Shown in pieces: positions 43,196 to 57,816 of a stretch of 64,000 bases of DNA (positions are counted from its first letter, which is position 1; every line of letters begins with the position of its first letter). The DNA comes from Actinopolyspora halophila DSM 43834 (GTDB lineage: Bacteria; Actinomycetota; Actinomycetes; Mycobacteriales; Pseudonocardiaceae), in contig NZ_AQUI01000002.1 in NCBI RefSeq assembly GCF_000371785.1, forward strand, positions 1,591,276-1,655,275. Direction: 5' to 3'. The position numbers and the translations under genes were made by a program. Under the pieces are notes generated by a model that was given only the letters and a program-made list of their open reading frames with translations, ran no database searches and was not told where the DNA came from.

Positions 43196-44539
43196 ATGGA
43201 CCGTCAGCAGGAGTTCGTGCTCCGCACTCTGGAAGAACGCGACATCCGCTTCGTGCGGCTGTGGTTTACCGATGTCCTGGGCATCCTGAAATCGGTGGCC
43301 ATCTCACCCGCCGAACTCGAGGGGGCCTTCGCGGAGGGAATCGGTTTCGACGGCTCGGCGATTGAAGGATTCTCACGTATCTACGAGTCGGACATGGTCG
43401 CCAAACCCGATCCGACAACCTTTCAAGTGCTGCCCTGGGAAACCGCCGACGGGCAGCACTATTCCGCGCGGATGTACTGCGACATCACCATGCCGGACGG
43501 TTCGCCCTGCTGGTCCGATCCGCGGCACGTCCTGCGCAGAACCCTCTCCAGGGCGACGGAGGCGGGGTTCACCTGCTACGTACACCCCGAGATCGAGTTC
43601 TTCCTCCTCAAGGAGCTCCCCACCGACGGGAGCGAACCCACACCCGCCGACTCCGGGGGCTACTTCGACCAGGCCAGTCACGACACCGCCCCGCACTTCC
43701 GGCGCAACGCCATCGAAGCGCTGGAAGCCATGGGAATATCCGTCGAGTTCAGCCACCACGAGGGCGCCCCGGGGCAGCAGGAGATCGACCTGCGCTACGC
43801 CGACGCGCTCACCATGGCCGACAACGTGATGACCTTCAGGTACGTGGTCAAGGAGGTCGCGCTTACCCAGAACGTGCGGGCCTCGTTCATGCCCAAGCCG
43901 TTCAGCACTCAGCCGGGCTCCGGTATGCACACCCACGTGAGCCTGTTCGAGGGCGACCAGAACGCCTTCTACCACCCGGAGAACCCCTACGAGCTCTCGG
44001 ACACCGGGCGTGCGTTCGTGGCGGGCCTGTTGTACCACGCCCGTGAGATCAGCGCGGTGACCAACCAGTGGGTGAACTCCTACAAGCGACTCGTCGTCGG
44101 CGGTGAGGCACCCACCGCGGTCTGCTGGGGACACGCCAACCGGTCCGCCCTGGTGCGGGTCCCGATGTATTCCCCGGGGAAGTCCTCCTCCCGCCGAGTG
44201 GAAGTGCGCAATCTGGACTCGGCCTGCAACCCGTACCTGGCCTACGCCGCGATCCTCGCTGCCGGACTGCGCGGAGTGGAGCACGGCTACGAGCTGCCGC
44301 CGGCGGCGGAGGACGACGTCTGGTCCCTGACCGAGAGCGAGCGCAAGGCCGCGGGGTACCCGAACCTGCCGCAGAACCTCAACGAGGCACTGTCCGAGAT
44401 GGAGAACTCCGAGCTGATGGCGGAGACGCTCGGGGAGCACGTCTTCGACTTCTTCCTGCGCAACAAGCGCGACGAGTGGAACTCCTACCGCAGCCACGTG
44501 ACACCGTACGAGCTGCGCACGCTGATGCCGATGCTGTGA
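43196..44539 (+). CDS. glnA2: Glutamine synthetase, GlnA2 type
   Basis: Type I glutamine synthetase of 447 residues, shorter than the housekeeping GlnA1 (about 475). Motifs: FTDVLGILKSVAISP, EGIGFDGSAIEGFSRIYESD, metal-site VHPEIEFFLLKE, SHHEGAPGQQEIDLRYADAL, GSGMHTHVSLF and NSYKRLVVGGEAPTAVCWGH with NRSALVRVP. The region that carries the adenylylated tyrosine in GlnA1 (NLYDLPPEE-like) is here HPENPYELSDTGRAF with no matching loop, so GlnE control is unlikely. The panB and nadE neighbourhood agrees with the mycobacterial position. Confidence 0.92.
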   Translation: MDRQQEFVLRTLEERDIRFVRLWFTDVLGILKSVAISPAELEGAFAEGIGFDGSAIEGFSRIYESDMVAKPDPTTFQVLPWETADGQHYSARMYCDITMPDGSPCWSDPRHVLRRTLSRATEAGFTCYVHPEIEFFLLKELPTDGSEPTPADSGGYFDQASHDTAPHFRRNAIEALEAMGISVEFSHHEGAPGQQEIDLRYADALTMADNVMTFRYVVKEVALTQNVRASFMPKPFSTQPGSGMHTHVSLFEGDQNAFYHPENPYELSDTGRAFVAGLLYHAREISAVTNQWVNSYKRLVVGGEAPTAVCWGHANRSALVRVPMYSPGKSSSRRVEVRNLDSACNPYLAYAAILAAGLRGVEHGYELPPAAEDDVWSLTESERKAAGYPNLPQNLNEALSEMENSELMAETLGEHVFDFFLRNKRDEWNSYRSHVTPYELRTLMPML

Positions 44540-44589
44540 ACCGGTCGGGGCGTGTGAGCACGTGAGCGTCGACGGTAAGTTCAGGACTC

Positions 44590-47500
44590 GTGAGTGATCC
44601 CCTGGACCATTCCGAATCGACCCGATGGCCGTCCCCCGATCCGGAGGGAGCCGATTCGCCGGATGAATTCGTCGACGAACCGGCGTGGCCCGTGGAACTC
44701 CCCGAGGAGTCCGAGCAGCAAGTGATCGGACGGGAACGGGAGTCCACGGGCCCCACGCCGCACGGCTGCACGGTCGCGCGGCACGGACAGCTCGCGGGAG
44801 CGCGTGTGCTGCGTGACTCGTTCCTGCACAACCACCCGGACGGGCGCTTCACGATCCTGTTGCTGGATTTCGGGGAGGAACTCGACGAAGCGCTGCGCGC
44901 CGAAGTGCGTACCCCCGCCGACATCGGCATCGGCGACGTCGAGTTCGCCCGGTTGGCCATGGCGTGCGGGGAGGAATCGCTCAACGCGGTGGTACTTCCC
45001 CGGCTGCTGGCCCACCTGCTGCGTTCCGAATCGCTCCTGCTCTATCTCTCCCCCGTCGTTCAGGTGTTCGGTCCGTTCGGCGACTCGCTTGCCGTGCTGA
45101 GCCGCGCGGAACCGCTCGGACTGGCTCCCAGGGTGCTACGTCCGCTACCGGCCGACGGCCTGCGCCCCGGTCCGAAGGACCTGGTCAGGGCGGGATCCTT
45201 CGACGCGAATCTGCTCGCCGTGCACAGCGGGGCCGAGGAGGTTCTCGAGGAGTGGGCCGCTCAGGCGCGTGCCGATCCGAGCTCCGCCGAGGGGCTGCTC
45301 GAAGGGCTGCCCGCCATGGTCGACCACCGGGTGTTGCGGGACCCGGGGATCGGCCTCTCCGTGTTCAACGCGAGTCAGCGGAGAATCGAGACCTCACACG
45401 GACAGCAGATCGTGGACGGTGAACCGCTGCGCAGTGTCCACTTCGAGGGGTTCGAAGCGCAACGTCCCTGGCTCTTCTCGGCGGAGTACGCGGACCGTCC
45501 GCGCGTGCTGCTGTCGGACTTTCCCGAACTGGCCGGGTTGTGCGCGGGGTACCGCAACGCTCTCGTGTCCGAGGGACTACCCGCCGAACGGACGCATCCG
45601 TTCGATCACCTGCCCGACGGGACCCTGGTCACCCCGAGCATGCGTGCCGCGTACCGCGCGCGGTGGCTGAGTGGGGAACAGGACGGTGGGGACCCGCTTC
45701 CCAGCCCGTTCGAGCGGGAGAACGCCGCGAAGGACCCGCAGGCGGAGTTCCTCGAGTGGGCGGCGGAACCGGAGGACGAGCGACAACGGGCCGCGGGGTG
45801 CTCGCGCTGGGCGATCGCCGTGTGGCGGGACGACCCGCAGTTGCGGCGGGACTACCCCGAACCGCTCGGGCAGGACGCCGCTGCCTTCGGGGAGTGGTGC
45901 GCCGGGGTCGGTGTCGCCAGCGGCAGGGTCCCCCCGCAGTCGGTGCGTGGCCACGGCCCCGAGCGGTCCGACATGACGGACCAGCTGGGGGTGGCCGTCA
46001 TCGGTTCGGGACGGCTGGCGGAACTGGTACGGCTGGCCGTGCGTTCCTCCGGCGTGCCGAACTCGGACGAGCCGCACTACCCCGTCGTGCTCCGCTGCGA
46101 TCCCGCGGTCCCGGTTCCGGCGGGGCATCACCTCATCGACGTGCGACCGGACGGCGGAGCCGATCCGGTGGACACGGGGGCGGCCGGCGGAGAACCGGCG
46201 GAGGTGTGGGCGCTCTCCCAGGCGGGCAGACACGCGGCACGGCACGCGGGAGTACAGGCCCGGGTGCTGGCGCTTCCCTTCCCCGAAAGCGAGCCCTCCG
46301 GGGAGGAGGAGCGCAAGGAGGCGCGTGCTCGGGTCGGGGTGTCCGAGGAGTTCGTGTTCGTCGCCTTCGCCGATCACGCAGATGAGTACCGCGCCAACGT
46401 GCTCGGGCTGGTGACGGCTTTCGGAGCCACTTTCGGGAAACGCACGGACGTGCGCCTGTTCGTGGCGGTCAGCGGCGCAACCGACCACCCGGAGGCGGCC
46501 GAGCGACTGCGACTGGCCACGGCCACCGATCCCCGCATCGTTCTCCGGGAGGAGCGCGACGCCGTGGAGCTCGGCGTCGCGATCGCCGACTGCGTCGTTT
46601 CACTGCACCGCGCGGAAAGCGGGGTCGGCGGTGATCGGTACTCGCTGCGGCTGCTGGACACGGCGGCCCGTGGCATCCCCGTGATCACGGTGGAACACGG
46701 CTCGGTGGCGGAACTGCTCGGCTCCTCCGGAGCCGTGCTCGTCCGCTGCCAGGGCAGTGGTGAGCCCGATCCGGAAGCCGCCGCGGCAGCGCTGACCGAT
46801 GCCGTCGAGGATCCGGAGGCGACGGCTCGCTCCGGAGCGGCCGCCCGTGAGTTCCTGTCCCGGCACCACGCCGCGGGGCGGGCCGGAGAGCAGCTGCGTG
46901 AGCGGGTGGAGGCCGCCTACCGGAACTGGCGGGCCAAGTGGGCTCGGGACCAGCAGGATCCCGAGGAGGACCCGTTGCGTCCGTTGCTGGTGGCGCGGCA
47001 CGCACTGCACCGCCCCCCCGAAGTGGGGATGGGCGGCCGGAACGCGGTCGCCCCCGCGCTGCGCAAGGCCGTGCTCAAGGCGCTCGGCCACTACGACGAG
47101 CACATCCGCGACATCATCCGCTCCCTGCTCGACGGCGTGGAGAAGACGGCAGCGGAGCTGCTGCGTCGTCAGGAAGGACGGGCGGACGATCTCGACGTCA
47201 ACGCCGTGCGCGCGGAGCTGACTCAGCTCTCCCAGCGTCAGGAGCAGTTGGGGTCCCGGGTGGCCGGGGCGGACGACGGAGCCGTGCAGGCCCGTTCCGA
47301 TCTGGCCGAACACGAGCGCAGGCTGCGGGCCCTCGAGGAACGGGGGCAGGCAGCGAGCGAGAACCAGCTCTCCGAACTCGCCGAACGTGTCGACAGCCTC
47401 ACCGGTGCCGTGGAGCGGACCCTGGACCGGGTGGACCGGCTGGAACAGCGGGTGGAGAACTCGGAGAGGCAGCAGCAGGAACAGCTGGACTCGGGGTTGC

Positions 47501-48411
47501 GCCGAACGGCTCTCGACATCGACAACGCCCTGCGCGGAACGGACGCGCTACGGCGGATCGTGTTGCGCGAGCACGAGCGCAAGGGAGGAACCGATCACGT
47601 TCCCGGCACTCCCGTGGTGTGCGAGGCGGGGTTGTTGAGGCTGCCCGCGGAGGACACCGTCATGCTTCCCTGGTTGTCCTCGCACCACCGTTGGGACACC
47701 GAGGTCTCGGCTCTGATCGACTCGCTGCTGGAACCGGGTGGCGTGTTCCTCGACATCGGCGCCTACGTCGGATATCAGGCCGTGCGCGTCCTGGGACGGC
47801 TGAACCACACCGGTCGAGTGATCGCGGTCGAGCCCGATCCGGCGGCACGTCAGCTGCTGGAGCACAACGCCGAGGTCAACGTGACCGAGCGGGTGCGCGA
47901 GCGGTTGACGGTACTGGGGGAAGCGGCGTGGGACTCCGACCGGGAACTGGTCGGGGAACCGGTGGACACCGGAGGTGTGCAGGTTCGGGATCCCGCCGAT
48001 GCCTCGCAGCGCCCCGGTCAGGATGCCCGGCCTCAGGACGTCTCGCTGCGCGGCGTGCGTCTGGATCACGAGCTGGACAGCACGCACGGGGTCGGGGAGC
48101 GGAACCTCTCGGTGGTCCACGTGGATGTGGGGGGCGGATTGCACCGGGTGCTCGCCGGGCTCGGTGAGTTGTTGCGTGGTCATCGCCCCTCGGTGGTTTG
48201 TTCGTTCACCCCGTCGGCCGTCGAATCGATCGGCGATGATCCGAGGGCCGTGCTGCGGGAGTTCGCCGAATGGGAGTACGAGATCGTGCTGGTCGGCAGG
48301 AACGAGCCCGTATCCGCCGAGCAGTTGATGCAGGCGATCGGGGCTTCGGAGACGAGCACGGTGAAGCTGTGGTTGAGGCCCCGTGCGGAAGCCGCGGACG
48401 AGGAGGAGTGA
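44590..48411 (+). CDS. Giant glycosyltransferase / coiled-coil / FkbM-type methyltransferase protein
   Basis: A 1273-residue multidomain protein. Residues about 1-60 are acidic and disordered. About 60-440 resemble a GT-A nucleotide-sugar domain (HNHPDGRFTILLLDFGEEL, VLRDPGIGLSVFNASQRRIE). About 462-780 resemble a GT-B glycosyltransferase (DQLGVAVIGSGRLAELVRLA, then TAARGIPVITVEHGSVAELL). About 850-990 is coiled coil (LDRVDRLEQRVENSERQQQE). About 1020-1270 is an FkbM-like SAM methyltransferase: motif I VFLDIGAYVGYQAVRV at about 1052 and GRVIAVEPDPAARQLLEHNA. It probably builds or caps a surface glycan. The start is GTG at 44590. No other glycan genes are visible in the window. Confidence 0.75.
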   Translation: MSDPLDHSESTRWPSPDPEGADSPDEFVDEPAWPVELPEESEQQVIGRERESTGPTPHGCTVARHGQLAGARVLRDSFLHNHPDGRFTILLLDFGEELDEALRAEVRTPADIGIGDVEFARLAMACGEESLNAVVLPRLLAHLLRSESLLLYLSPVVQVFGPFGDSLAVLSRAEPLGLAPRVLRPLPADGLRPGPKDLVRAGSFDANLLAVHSGAEEVLEEWAAQARADPSSAEGLLEGLPAMVDHRVLRDPGIGLSVFNASQRRIETSHGQQIVDGEPLRSVHFEGFEAQRPWLFSAEYADRPRVLLSDFPELAGLCAGYRNALVSEGLPAERTHPFDHLPDGTLVTPSMRAAYRARWLSGEQDGGDPLPSPFERENAAKDPQAEFLEWAAEPEDERQRAAGCSRWAIAVWRDDPQLRRDYPEPLGQDAAAFGEWCAGVGVASGRVPPQSVRGHGPERSDMTDQLGVAVIGSGRLAELVRLAVRSSGVPNSDEPHYPVVLRCDPAVPVPAGHHLIDVRPDGGADPVDTGAAGGEPAEVWALSQAGRHAARHAGVQARVLALPFPESEPSGEEERKEARARVGVSEEFVFVAFADHADEYRANVLGLVTAFGATFGKRTDVRLFVAVSGATDHPEAAERLRLATATDPRIVLREERDAVELGVAIADCVVSLHRAESGVGGDRYSLRLLDTAARGIPVITVEHGSVAELLGSSGAVLVRCQGSGEPDPEAAAAALTDAVEDPEATARSGAAAREFLSRHHAAGRAGEQLRERVEAAYRNWRAKWARDQQDPEEDPLRPLLVARHALHRPPEVGMGGRNAVAPALRKAVLKALGHYDEHIRDIIRSLLDGVEKTAAELLRRQEGRADDLDVNAVRAELTQLSQRQEQLGSRVAGADDGAVQARSDLAEHERRLRALEERGQAASENQLSELAERVDSLTGAVERTLDRVDRLEQRVENSERQQQEQLDSGLRRTALDIDNALRGTDALRRIVLREHERKGGTDHVPGTPVVCEAGLLRLPAEDTVMLPWLSSHHRWDTEVSALIDSLLEPGGVFLDIGAYVGYQAVRVLGRLNHTGRVIAVEPDPAARQLLEHNAEVNVTERVRERLTVLGEAAWDSDRELVGEPVDTGGVQVRDPADASQRPGQDARPQDVSLRGVRLDHELDSTHGVGERNLSVVHVDVGGGLHRVLAGLGELLRGHRPSVVCSFTPSAVESIGDDPRAVLREFAEWEYEIVLVGRNEPVSAEQLMQAIGASETSTVKLWLRPRAEAADEEE

Positions 48412-48610
48412 TCGCTGGGCCGGAGCGGTGGTGTGGTGGAGGTTCCTCCGCCTCGACCGTCCGGGTGATCCGCGAGCTCCTCCACGTTCGGTGGTGCGCT
48501 GTCCGGGGAGTTCGGATCTCCGACCCCCCGGTCAGCGGCACTCCGGGGCGGTGTGTAGACTGTGTGATGAACAGAGACCGAACGGGTCTTGAACGGACCG
48601 AGACGAGCGG
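48412..48610 (+). other. Upstream part of the rrn promoter region
   Basis: No gene is seen. TAGACT at 48556-48561 is a second possible -10 element without an obvious -35 partner. The stretch links the giant glycosyltransferase gene to the rRNA promoter. Confidence 0.35.
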
Positions 48611-48639
48611 TTGACGCCGCGAATCGGATCGGGTAAGTT
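48611..48639 (+). promoter_or_regulatory. rrn promoter
   Basis: TTGACG at 48611-48616 and TAAGTT at 48634-48639 are separated by 17 bases, the best sigma-70-like promoter in the window. About 320 nt of leader separates it from the 16S gene. Weaker -10-like hexamers occur at 48556 (TAGACT) and near 48789 (TAGGGT), so tandem promoters are likely. Confidence 0.7.
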
Positions 48640-48868
48640 CGTTGAAGCTCAAGGTGGTCTGACCATCTGGGTGTTTGATAAGTTCATTCTGGTGCTCTTT
48701 CTGGGTGCTGCTGCGTGGCGCGCGTGTGTGTGTTGTGTGGTGGTGCTTGGGGGTGCCCCCGGGTGTGGGGGTGCTGGGTTGGGGTGCTAGGGTGAATGTG
48801 CACTGAACGCGGGGTGCTCTCGGTTTTCGGGGGTGTCTTGTGGGTGGTGTGCCCGCTGGTTGTGGGTG

Positions 48869-48881
48869 TGTTCTTTGAGAA
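48869..48881 (+). promoter_or_regulatory. boxA-like antitermination element
   Basis: TGTTCTTTGAGAA resembles the rRNA boxA consensus (TGCTCTTTGAAAA-type) bound by NusB/NusE. It is followed immediately by the 5' strand of the 16S processing stem. Confidence 0.6.
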
Positions 48882-48961
48882 TTCAACAGTGCCTTGACGC
48901 GTGTGTGGCTTCTTGTTTTTTTGTTTTTTTGTGTTTTTGCTGGGGTTTTTTCTCTGGTTCA

Positions 48962-53800
<4,839 letters not shown>

Positions 53801-53933
53801 ACACAACGGCCACACCACGGCCCGCGGTCAGCACACAACGATGCCCGCCACCAACTCCCCACCACCACCAGCCAACACCACAAACAGAAAACAGCCCACC
53901 CAACACACGCAGGACACACGCGTCCCCACCGTG
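53801..53933 (+). other. 23S-5S spacer
   Basis: AC-rich sequence holding the 3' strand of the 23S processing stem (CACACAACGATGCCCGCC at 53832-53849 and the CCA-rich continuation to about 53880). No tRNA. Confidence 0.6.
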
Positions 53934-54060
53934 TTTGGGTCGGTGGCCACAGCGGAGCGGGACACGCCCGGCATCCATCCCGAACCCGGAAGCTAAGCCC
54001 TCCAGCGCCCAAGGTACTGCACCCCCACGGGTGTGGGAGACTCGGACACCGCCGACCCAA
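53934..54060 (+). rRNA. rrf: 5S ribosomal RNA
   Basis: The 5' TTGGGTCGGTGG pairs with 3' CCGCCGACCCAA. Conserved loop sequences CCCGAACCCGGAAGCTAAGC and GGTACTGCACC are present. Ends are set by the terminal helix. Confidence 0.93.
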
Positions 54061-54069
54061 CCCCCCACC

Positions 54070-54101
54070 GTGCCCGGCCCCCCACACACGGGGCCGGGCA
54101 C
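54070..54101 (+). terminator. rrn operon terminator
   Basis: A perfect 12-bp stem, GTGCCCGGCCCC at 54070-54081 with GGGGCCGGGCAC at 54090-54101, and an eight-base loop. It lies ten bases after 5S. Confidence 0.85.
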
Positions 54102-54165
54102 ACTCACATCCCACACCCCCCGGTACCACCACCGGGCCTCTCACGCACACCACCACGGTGCGGAT

Positions 54166-54171
54166 TATCCT
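54166..54171 (+). promoter_or_regulatory. -10 box of ilvD, leaderless arrangement
   Basis: TATCCT ends six bases before the GTG at 54178 in a context (TATCCTCGGGTCGTG) almost identical to the ligA start (TAGTCTCGGGATGTG). This indicates a leaderless mRNA. Confidence 0.55.
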
Positions 54172-54177
54172 CGGGTC

Positions 54178-55917
54178 GTGAGTGAAGACATCACTTCGAA
54201 CGCTTCGAAGACAGCTACGACGTCCTCCTCCCCAGGGGAGCGGGGCTCCACACCTCTCAAACCACGTAGTTACGAGGTCACGGACGGACTCGAGCGCGCT
54301 GCCGCACGAGGCATGTTGCGTGCCGTCGGTATGCAGGACGACGATTTCGCGAAGCCGCAGATCGGTGTCGCCTCTTCCTGGAACGAAATCACTCCCTGCA
54401 ACCTTTCGCTGCAGCGACTGGCAGGCAGTGCGAAGGAGGGTGTGCACGCCGCGAGCGGTTATCCGCTGGAATTCGGCACCATCTCCGTTTCCGACGGAAT
54501 TTCCATGGGGCACGAGGGAATGCACTACTCGCTAGTGTCCCGGGAGATGATCGCGGACTCGGTGGAGACCGTGATGCAGGCCGAGCGACTCGACGGTTCC
54601 CTGCTGCTCGCGGGCTGTGACAAGAGCCTACCGGGCATGTTGATGGCGGCTGCCAGGCTGGATCTCGCTTCGGTGTTCATCTACGCGGGGTCGATCCTCC
54701 CCGGCAAGGTGGACGGCAAGGAAGTCACCATCATCGATGCCTTCGAGGCGGTGGGTGCCTGTTCGCGAGGTCTGATCCCGCGCTCGGAAGTGGACCGCAT
54801 CGAACGCGCGATATGTCCGGGTGAGGGCGCGTGCGGCGGCATGTACACCGCGAACACGATGGCTTGCGCGGCCGAGGCACTGGGCATGTCCCTGCCGGGT
54901 TCGGCCAGTCCGCCCTCGGTGGACCGGCGACGCGACGCCGGAGCTCGTACGGCGGGTCAGGCCGTCGTCGGGATGATCGAGCAGGGCATCACCGCACGGG
55001 ACGTTCTGACGAAGAAGGCCTTCGAGAACGCCATCGCCGTTGTGATGGCCTTCGGGGGATCGACCAACGCCGTGCTGCATCTGTTGGCCATCGCTTACGA
55101 AGCGGGCGTCGACCTGACCCTCGAAGATTTCAACCGGGTCGGTGACCGTACTCCGCACCTGGCCGATGTGAAGCCGTTCGGCCAGTACGTGATGACGGAG
55201 GTGGACCGCATCGGCGGGGTTCCGGTCGTGATGAAGGCCCTGCTGGACGCGGGACTCATTCACGGGGACTGCCTCACGGTCACGGGACGCACCGTTGCCG
55301 AGAACCTGGCCGAACTGGACCCGCCGGAACTGGACGGTTCGGTGCTGCACCAGTTGTCCGAGCCGATCCATCCGACCGGGGGAGTCACCGTGCTGCGTGG
55401 CTCGCTGGCCCCGGAGGGGGCCGTTGTGAAAAGCGCCGGATTCGACGCGGACTCCTTCGAAGGCACCGCGAGGGTGTTCGACGGGGAACAGGCGGCCATG
55501 GACGCGGTGGAGCAGAATTCGTTGCAGGCAGGCGACGTCGTCGTCATCCGCTACGAGGGTCCACGTGGTGGTCCGGGGATGCGCGAGATGCTGGCGGTGA
55601 CGGGAGCCATCAAGGGCGCGGGCCTGGGCAAGGATGTACTGCTGCTCACCGACGGTCGCTTCTCCGGCGGAACCACGGGGCTGTGTATCGGGCACGTCGC
55701 TCCGGAAGCCACCGATGGGGGGCCGATCGGCCTGGTGGAGGACGGTGATCCGATTCGGCTCGACCTACAGGGCAAAACACTGGATCTGCTGGTCTCGGAC
55801 GAGGAGATGCAACGGCGTCGTGCCGAGTGGCGTGAGCCGGAGCTCCGGTATCGCCACGGGGTGCTCGGCAAGTACGCCAAGCTGGTCGGCTCGGCAGCAC
55901 AGGGTGCCGTCTGCTGA
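54178..55917 (+). CDS. ilvD: Dihydroxy-acid dehydratase
   Basis: An iron-sulfur enzyme of isoleucine/valine and CoA-precursor synthesis that dehydrates dihydroxy acids; 579 residues. Cluster ligands lie in [34 protein letters not shown] and [20 protein letters not shown]. The C-terminal domain has [20 protein letters not shown] and the [17 protein letters not shown] segment. The last GTG of the frame at 54178 gives the homologue-like N-terminus and has a -10 box directly upstream. The gene lies just behind the rrn terminator. Confidence 0.95.
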   Translation: MSEDITSNASKTATTSSSPGERGSTPLKPRSYEVTDGLERAAARGMLRAVGMQDDDFAKPQIGVASSWNEITPCNLSLQRLAGSAKEGVHAASGYPLEFGTISVSDGISMGHEGMHYSLVSREMIADSVETVMQAERLDGSLLLAGCDKSLPGMLMAAARLDLASVFIYAGSILPGKVDGKEVTIIDAFEAVGACSRGLIPRSEVDRIERAICPGEGACGGMYTANTMACAAEALGMSLPGSASPPSVDRRRDAGARTAGQAVVGMIEQGITARDVLTKKAFENAIAVVMAFGGSTNAVLHLLAIAYEAGVDLTLEDFNRVGDRTPHLADVKPFGQYVMTEVDRIGGVPVVMKALLDAGLIHGDCLTVTGRTVAENLAELDPPELDGSVLHQLSEPIHPTGGVTVLRGSLAPEGAVVKSAGFDADSFEGTARVFDGEQAAMDAVEQNSLQAGDVVVIRYEGPRGGPGMREMLAVTGAIKGAGLGKDVLLLTDGRFSGGTTGLCIGHVAPEATDGGPIGLVEDGDPIRLDLQGKTLDLLVSDEEMQRRRAEWREPELRYRHGVLGKYAKLVGSAAQGAVC

Positions 55918-56040
55918 GAACCGGATCCGTTCCGGGACCTGCCCGATCGGGGGATGAGCACGTCGTTCGGAAGTTCCGCGGAACTCTTCCGGAGTTGGTT
56001 CCACGAACGTGTTGTCCCTCGGTCGGGCACGTCGGCCGGC

Positions 56041-56742
56041 TCACTCGGGAGAGGGTTCGGTCCCACCCTTGTGCGCGGGACTCCCGAGGAAGTCGGTGAC
56101 GAAGGTACGAACCAGGCTGTCCCACCGGTGGTGATGTCGCAGCATCGCGTGGCCGCAACCGGTTAAAGCGCGAAAACGTACCTCGTGCCCGGCGAGACCG
56201 GCGTTGTGGGCGTAGTCCTTCGAGGCCGTCGCCGAAGTGGTGCGGTCACGGTCTCCGTGCGCGAGCAGCACCTCGGTGTTCTCGGGGTGTTCCCGGAAAT
56301 CGGACTCCGCTATCCACGGAGCCAGTGCGCAGACACCGCTGACTTCCGGTTCGGCCGCGAGCAGCAGTGCGGCTCGTCCGCCCATGGAGTGTCCGATCAG
56401 CACCACGTTCGCTTCCGGGTGCCGAGCTCGGATCTCCGCCAGCGCCCAGTGCGCGTCCACGAGTGGGTCGCGTGTGGGTTCGTTCCAGCCACGGACCCGG
56501 TTGCGGAGCAGCCACACGCCCACGTCGGGGTCCGCACGTACTGTCCGGCGAATCCGCAGTGCCAGCCACCACATTCTCAGATAAGCCAGTCGCCACGGCT
56601 TCATCGGTTCGACACTGCGGGAACGGCCTCCGTGCAGGACCAGAATCACGGTGGGCCCACCCGTTCGGGTGAGGCACCGGAGAAGAGCGGAAGTTTCTCC
56701 ACGGCCTGTGTTTGCCGGTTTTGCTCGGTGAGCACGCATCAC
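56041..56742 (-). CDS. Alpha/beta hydrolase
   Basis: A 233-residue hydrolase. The strand before the oxyanion site is TVILVLHGGRSRSVEPM. The nucleophile elbow is VVLIGHSMGGRAALLLAA (G-x-S-x-G, Ser about 120). The acid lies near EVLLAHGDRDRTTSATASK and the His in ALTGCGHAMLRHHHRW. Substrate unknown; a dienelactone-hydrolase-like fold is likely. The GTG at 56742 overlaps the stop of the PAP2 gene (GTGA), so the two are translationally coupled. Confidence 0.85.
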   Translation of the reverse strand: MMRAHRAKPANTGRGETSALLRCLTRTGGPTVILVLHGGRSRSVEPMKPWRLAYLRMWWLALRIRRTVRADPDVGVWLLRNRVRGWNEPTRDPLVDAHWALAEIRARHPEANVVLIGHSMGGRAALLLAAEPEVSGVCALAPWIAESDFREHPENTEVLLAHGDRDRTTSATASKDYAHNAGLAGHEVRFRALTGCGHAMLRHHHRWDSLVRTFVTDFLGSPAHKGGTEPSPE

Positions 56743-57611
56743 GGTGTCCGGTGGTCGGAGTACGGAGGTTCATTCCTCGGTTCGTCTCGTGTCCGTTCCC
56801 GGGGAGCGGGGGTCGAATCCGCACGCTTCTCGCGGGTTCGGGCACGTTCGACGAGGCGTGTCCGCAGCGGAGCGAGCCGCGCGGACAGTGTTTGCAGGCT
56901 GATGAGTACGAGGGTGAAGACGGCGCCGAGCAGCCATCCTGCCACGACGTCGGAGGGTGAGTGCACTCCCAGTACCAGACGGGAGAACCCGGTGATCAGC
57001 ACGAGCAGTACCGCACCGATCACCGCGCTCACCCGCGCCCACCGCCCACGCAGCAGCTTGCTCAGGAGGAAGGCGAGCATGAGATACACGGCCGCGGAGT
57101 GCGCGGAATGCCCGGAGGGGAAGGCGAAGCTGTCCTCCGTGGCGGCGTTGGGCGCGGGGACCGGTCGCGGACGGGCTATGGTGAGCTTGATCAGGAATAC
57201 GGTCAGTCCGGTTCCCACCGAAGTGACGAGCAGTAGTGCCGGCGGGGTCCAGCTACGGGCTTTGGCGCCGAGCCACACCGCCGCCGCGAGCACGACGGCG
57301 GCCACGATGATTCCATCACCCAGGTAAGTGATGACGTTGAACGCGGTGATCACGGCCGGGCCCCGCAGGGGTTCGATCGTTTCCAGCAGCCTGTGGTCCA
57401 GGGCCGGAACCGCGCTGTGTTCGTAGACCTGTTCCGTGATGGTGGCGAACAGTCGGATTCCCAGCGCGGCGACCACCAGCCCCAGGACGGGAACAACCCA
57501 CGGGTACCAGACCGCCAGCTCACGCCAGCTCGCGTGCCGGGATTCGGTGTGCTCGCCGTTCTCGTTCCGGTCCGTCGCTCGGTGGTCGTCTCCGGATGAG
57601 GCCATCGTCAT
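56739..57611 (-). CDS. PAP2 superfamily membrane phosphatase
   Basis: A 290-residue membrane phosphatase of the PAP2 (lipid phosphatase) family. Motif KLTIARPRPVPAP (K-x6-RP) lies at about residue 143, PSGHSAHSAAVYL follows, and SRLVLGVHSPSDVVAGWLLG gives the third motif. About six membrane helices are seen, with an acidic N-terminus and a basic C-terminal tail. Such enzymes dephosphorylate phosphatidic acid or undecaprenyl diphosphate; substrate choice cannot be told from this sequence. The start is ATG at 57611, or 57605. Confidence 0.9.
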   Translation of the reverse strand: MTMASSGDDHRATDRNENGEHTESRHASWRELAVWYPWVVPVLGLVVAALGIRLFATITEQVYEHSAVPALDHRLLETIEPLRGPAVITAFNVITYLGDGIIVAAVVLAAAVWLGAKARSWTPPALLLVTSVGTGLTVFLIKLTIARPRPVPAPNAATEDSFAFPSGHSAHSAAVYLMLAFLLSKLLRGRWARVSAVIGAVLLVLITGFSRLVLGVHSPSDVVAGWLLGAVFTLVLISLQTLSARLAPLRTRLVERARTREKRADSTPAPRERTRDEPRNEPPYSDHRTP

Positions 57612-57786
57612 GGATATTACTCCGGGAGAGCTTCGTGCTGCCGTTCACCGAGTTTCGAGTCTACTTGCGCATGGGAGCGGATGAGTTCGGAACGGGAACG
57701 TTCGTGTGACCTCCGATACGCTGAAACCAGCGGGAGTCTCACCAACCGAGCGTCCGGGGGTGACCTGAACGGAAAAGCTCCAACAA

Positions 57787-57816
57787 AAAGCCCCAGACCA
57801 TCCGGCCTGGGGCTTT
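57787..57816 (-). terminator. Terminator after tRNA-Lys
   Basis: AAAGCCCCAG at 57787-57796 pairs with CTGGGGCTTT at 57807-57816. Read on the minus strand, the stem is followed by a CTTTTTGTTGG T-tract, a classic rho-independent form rarely so complete in this window. Confidence 0.85.
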
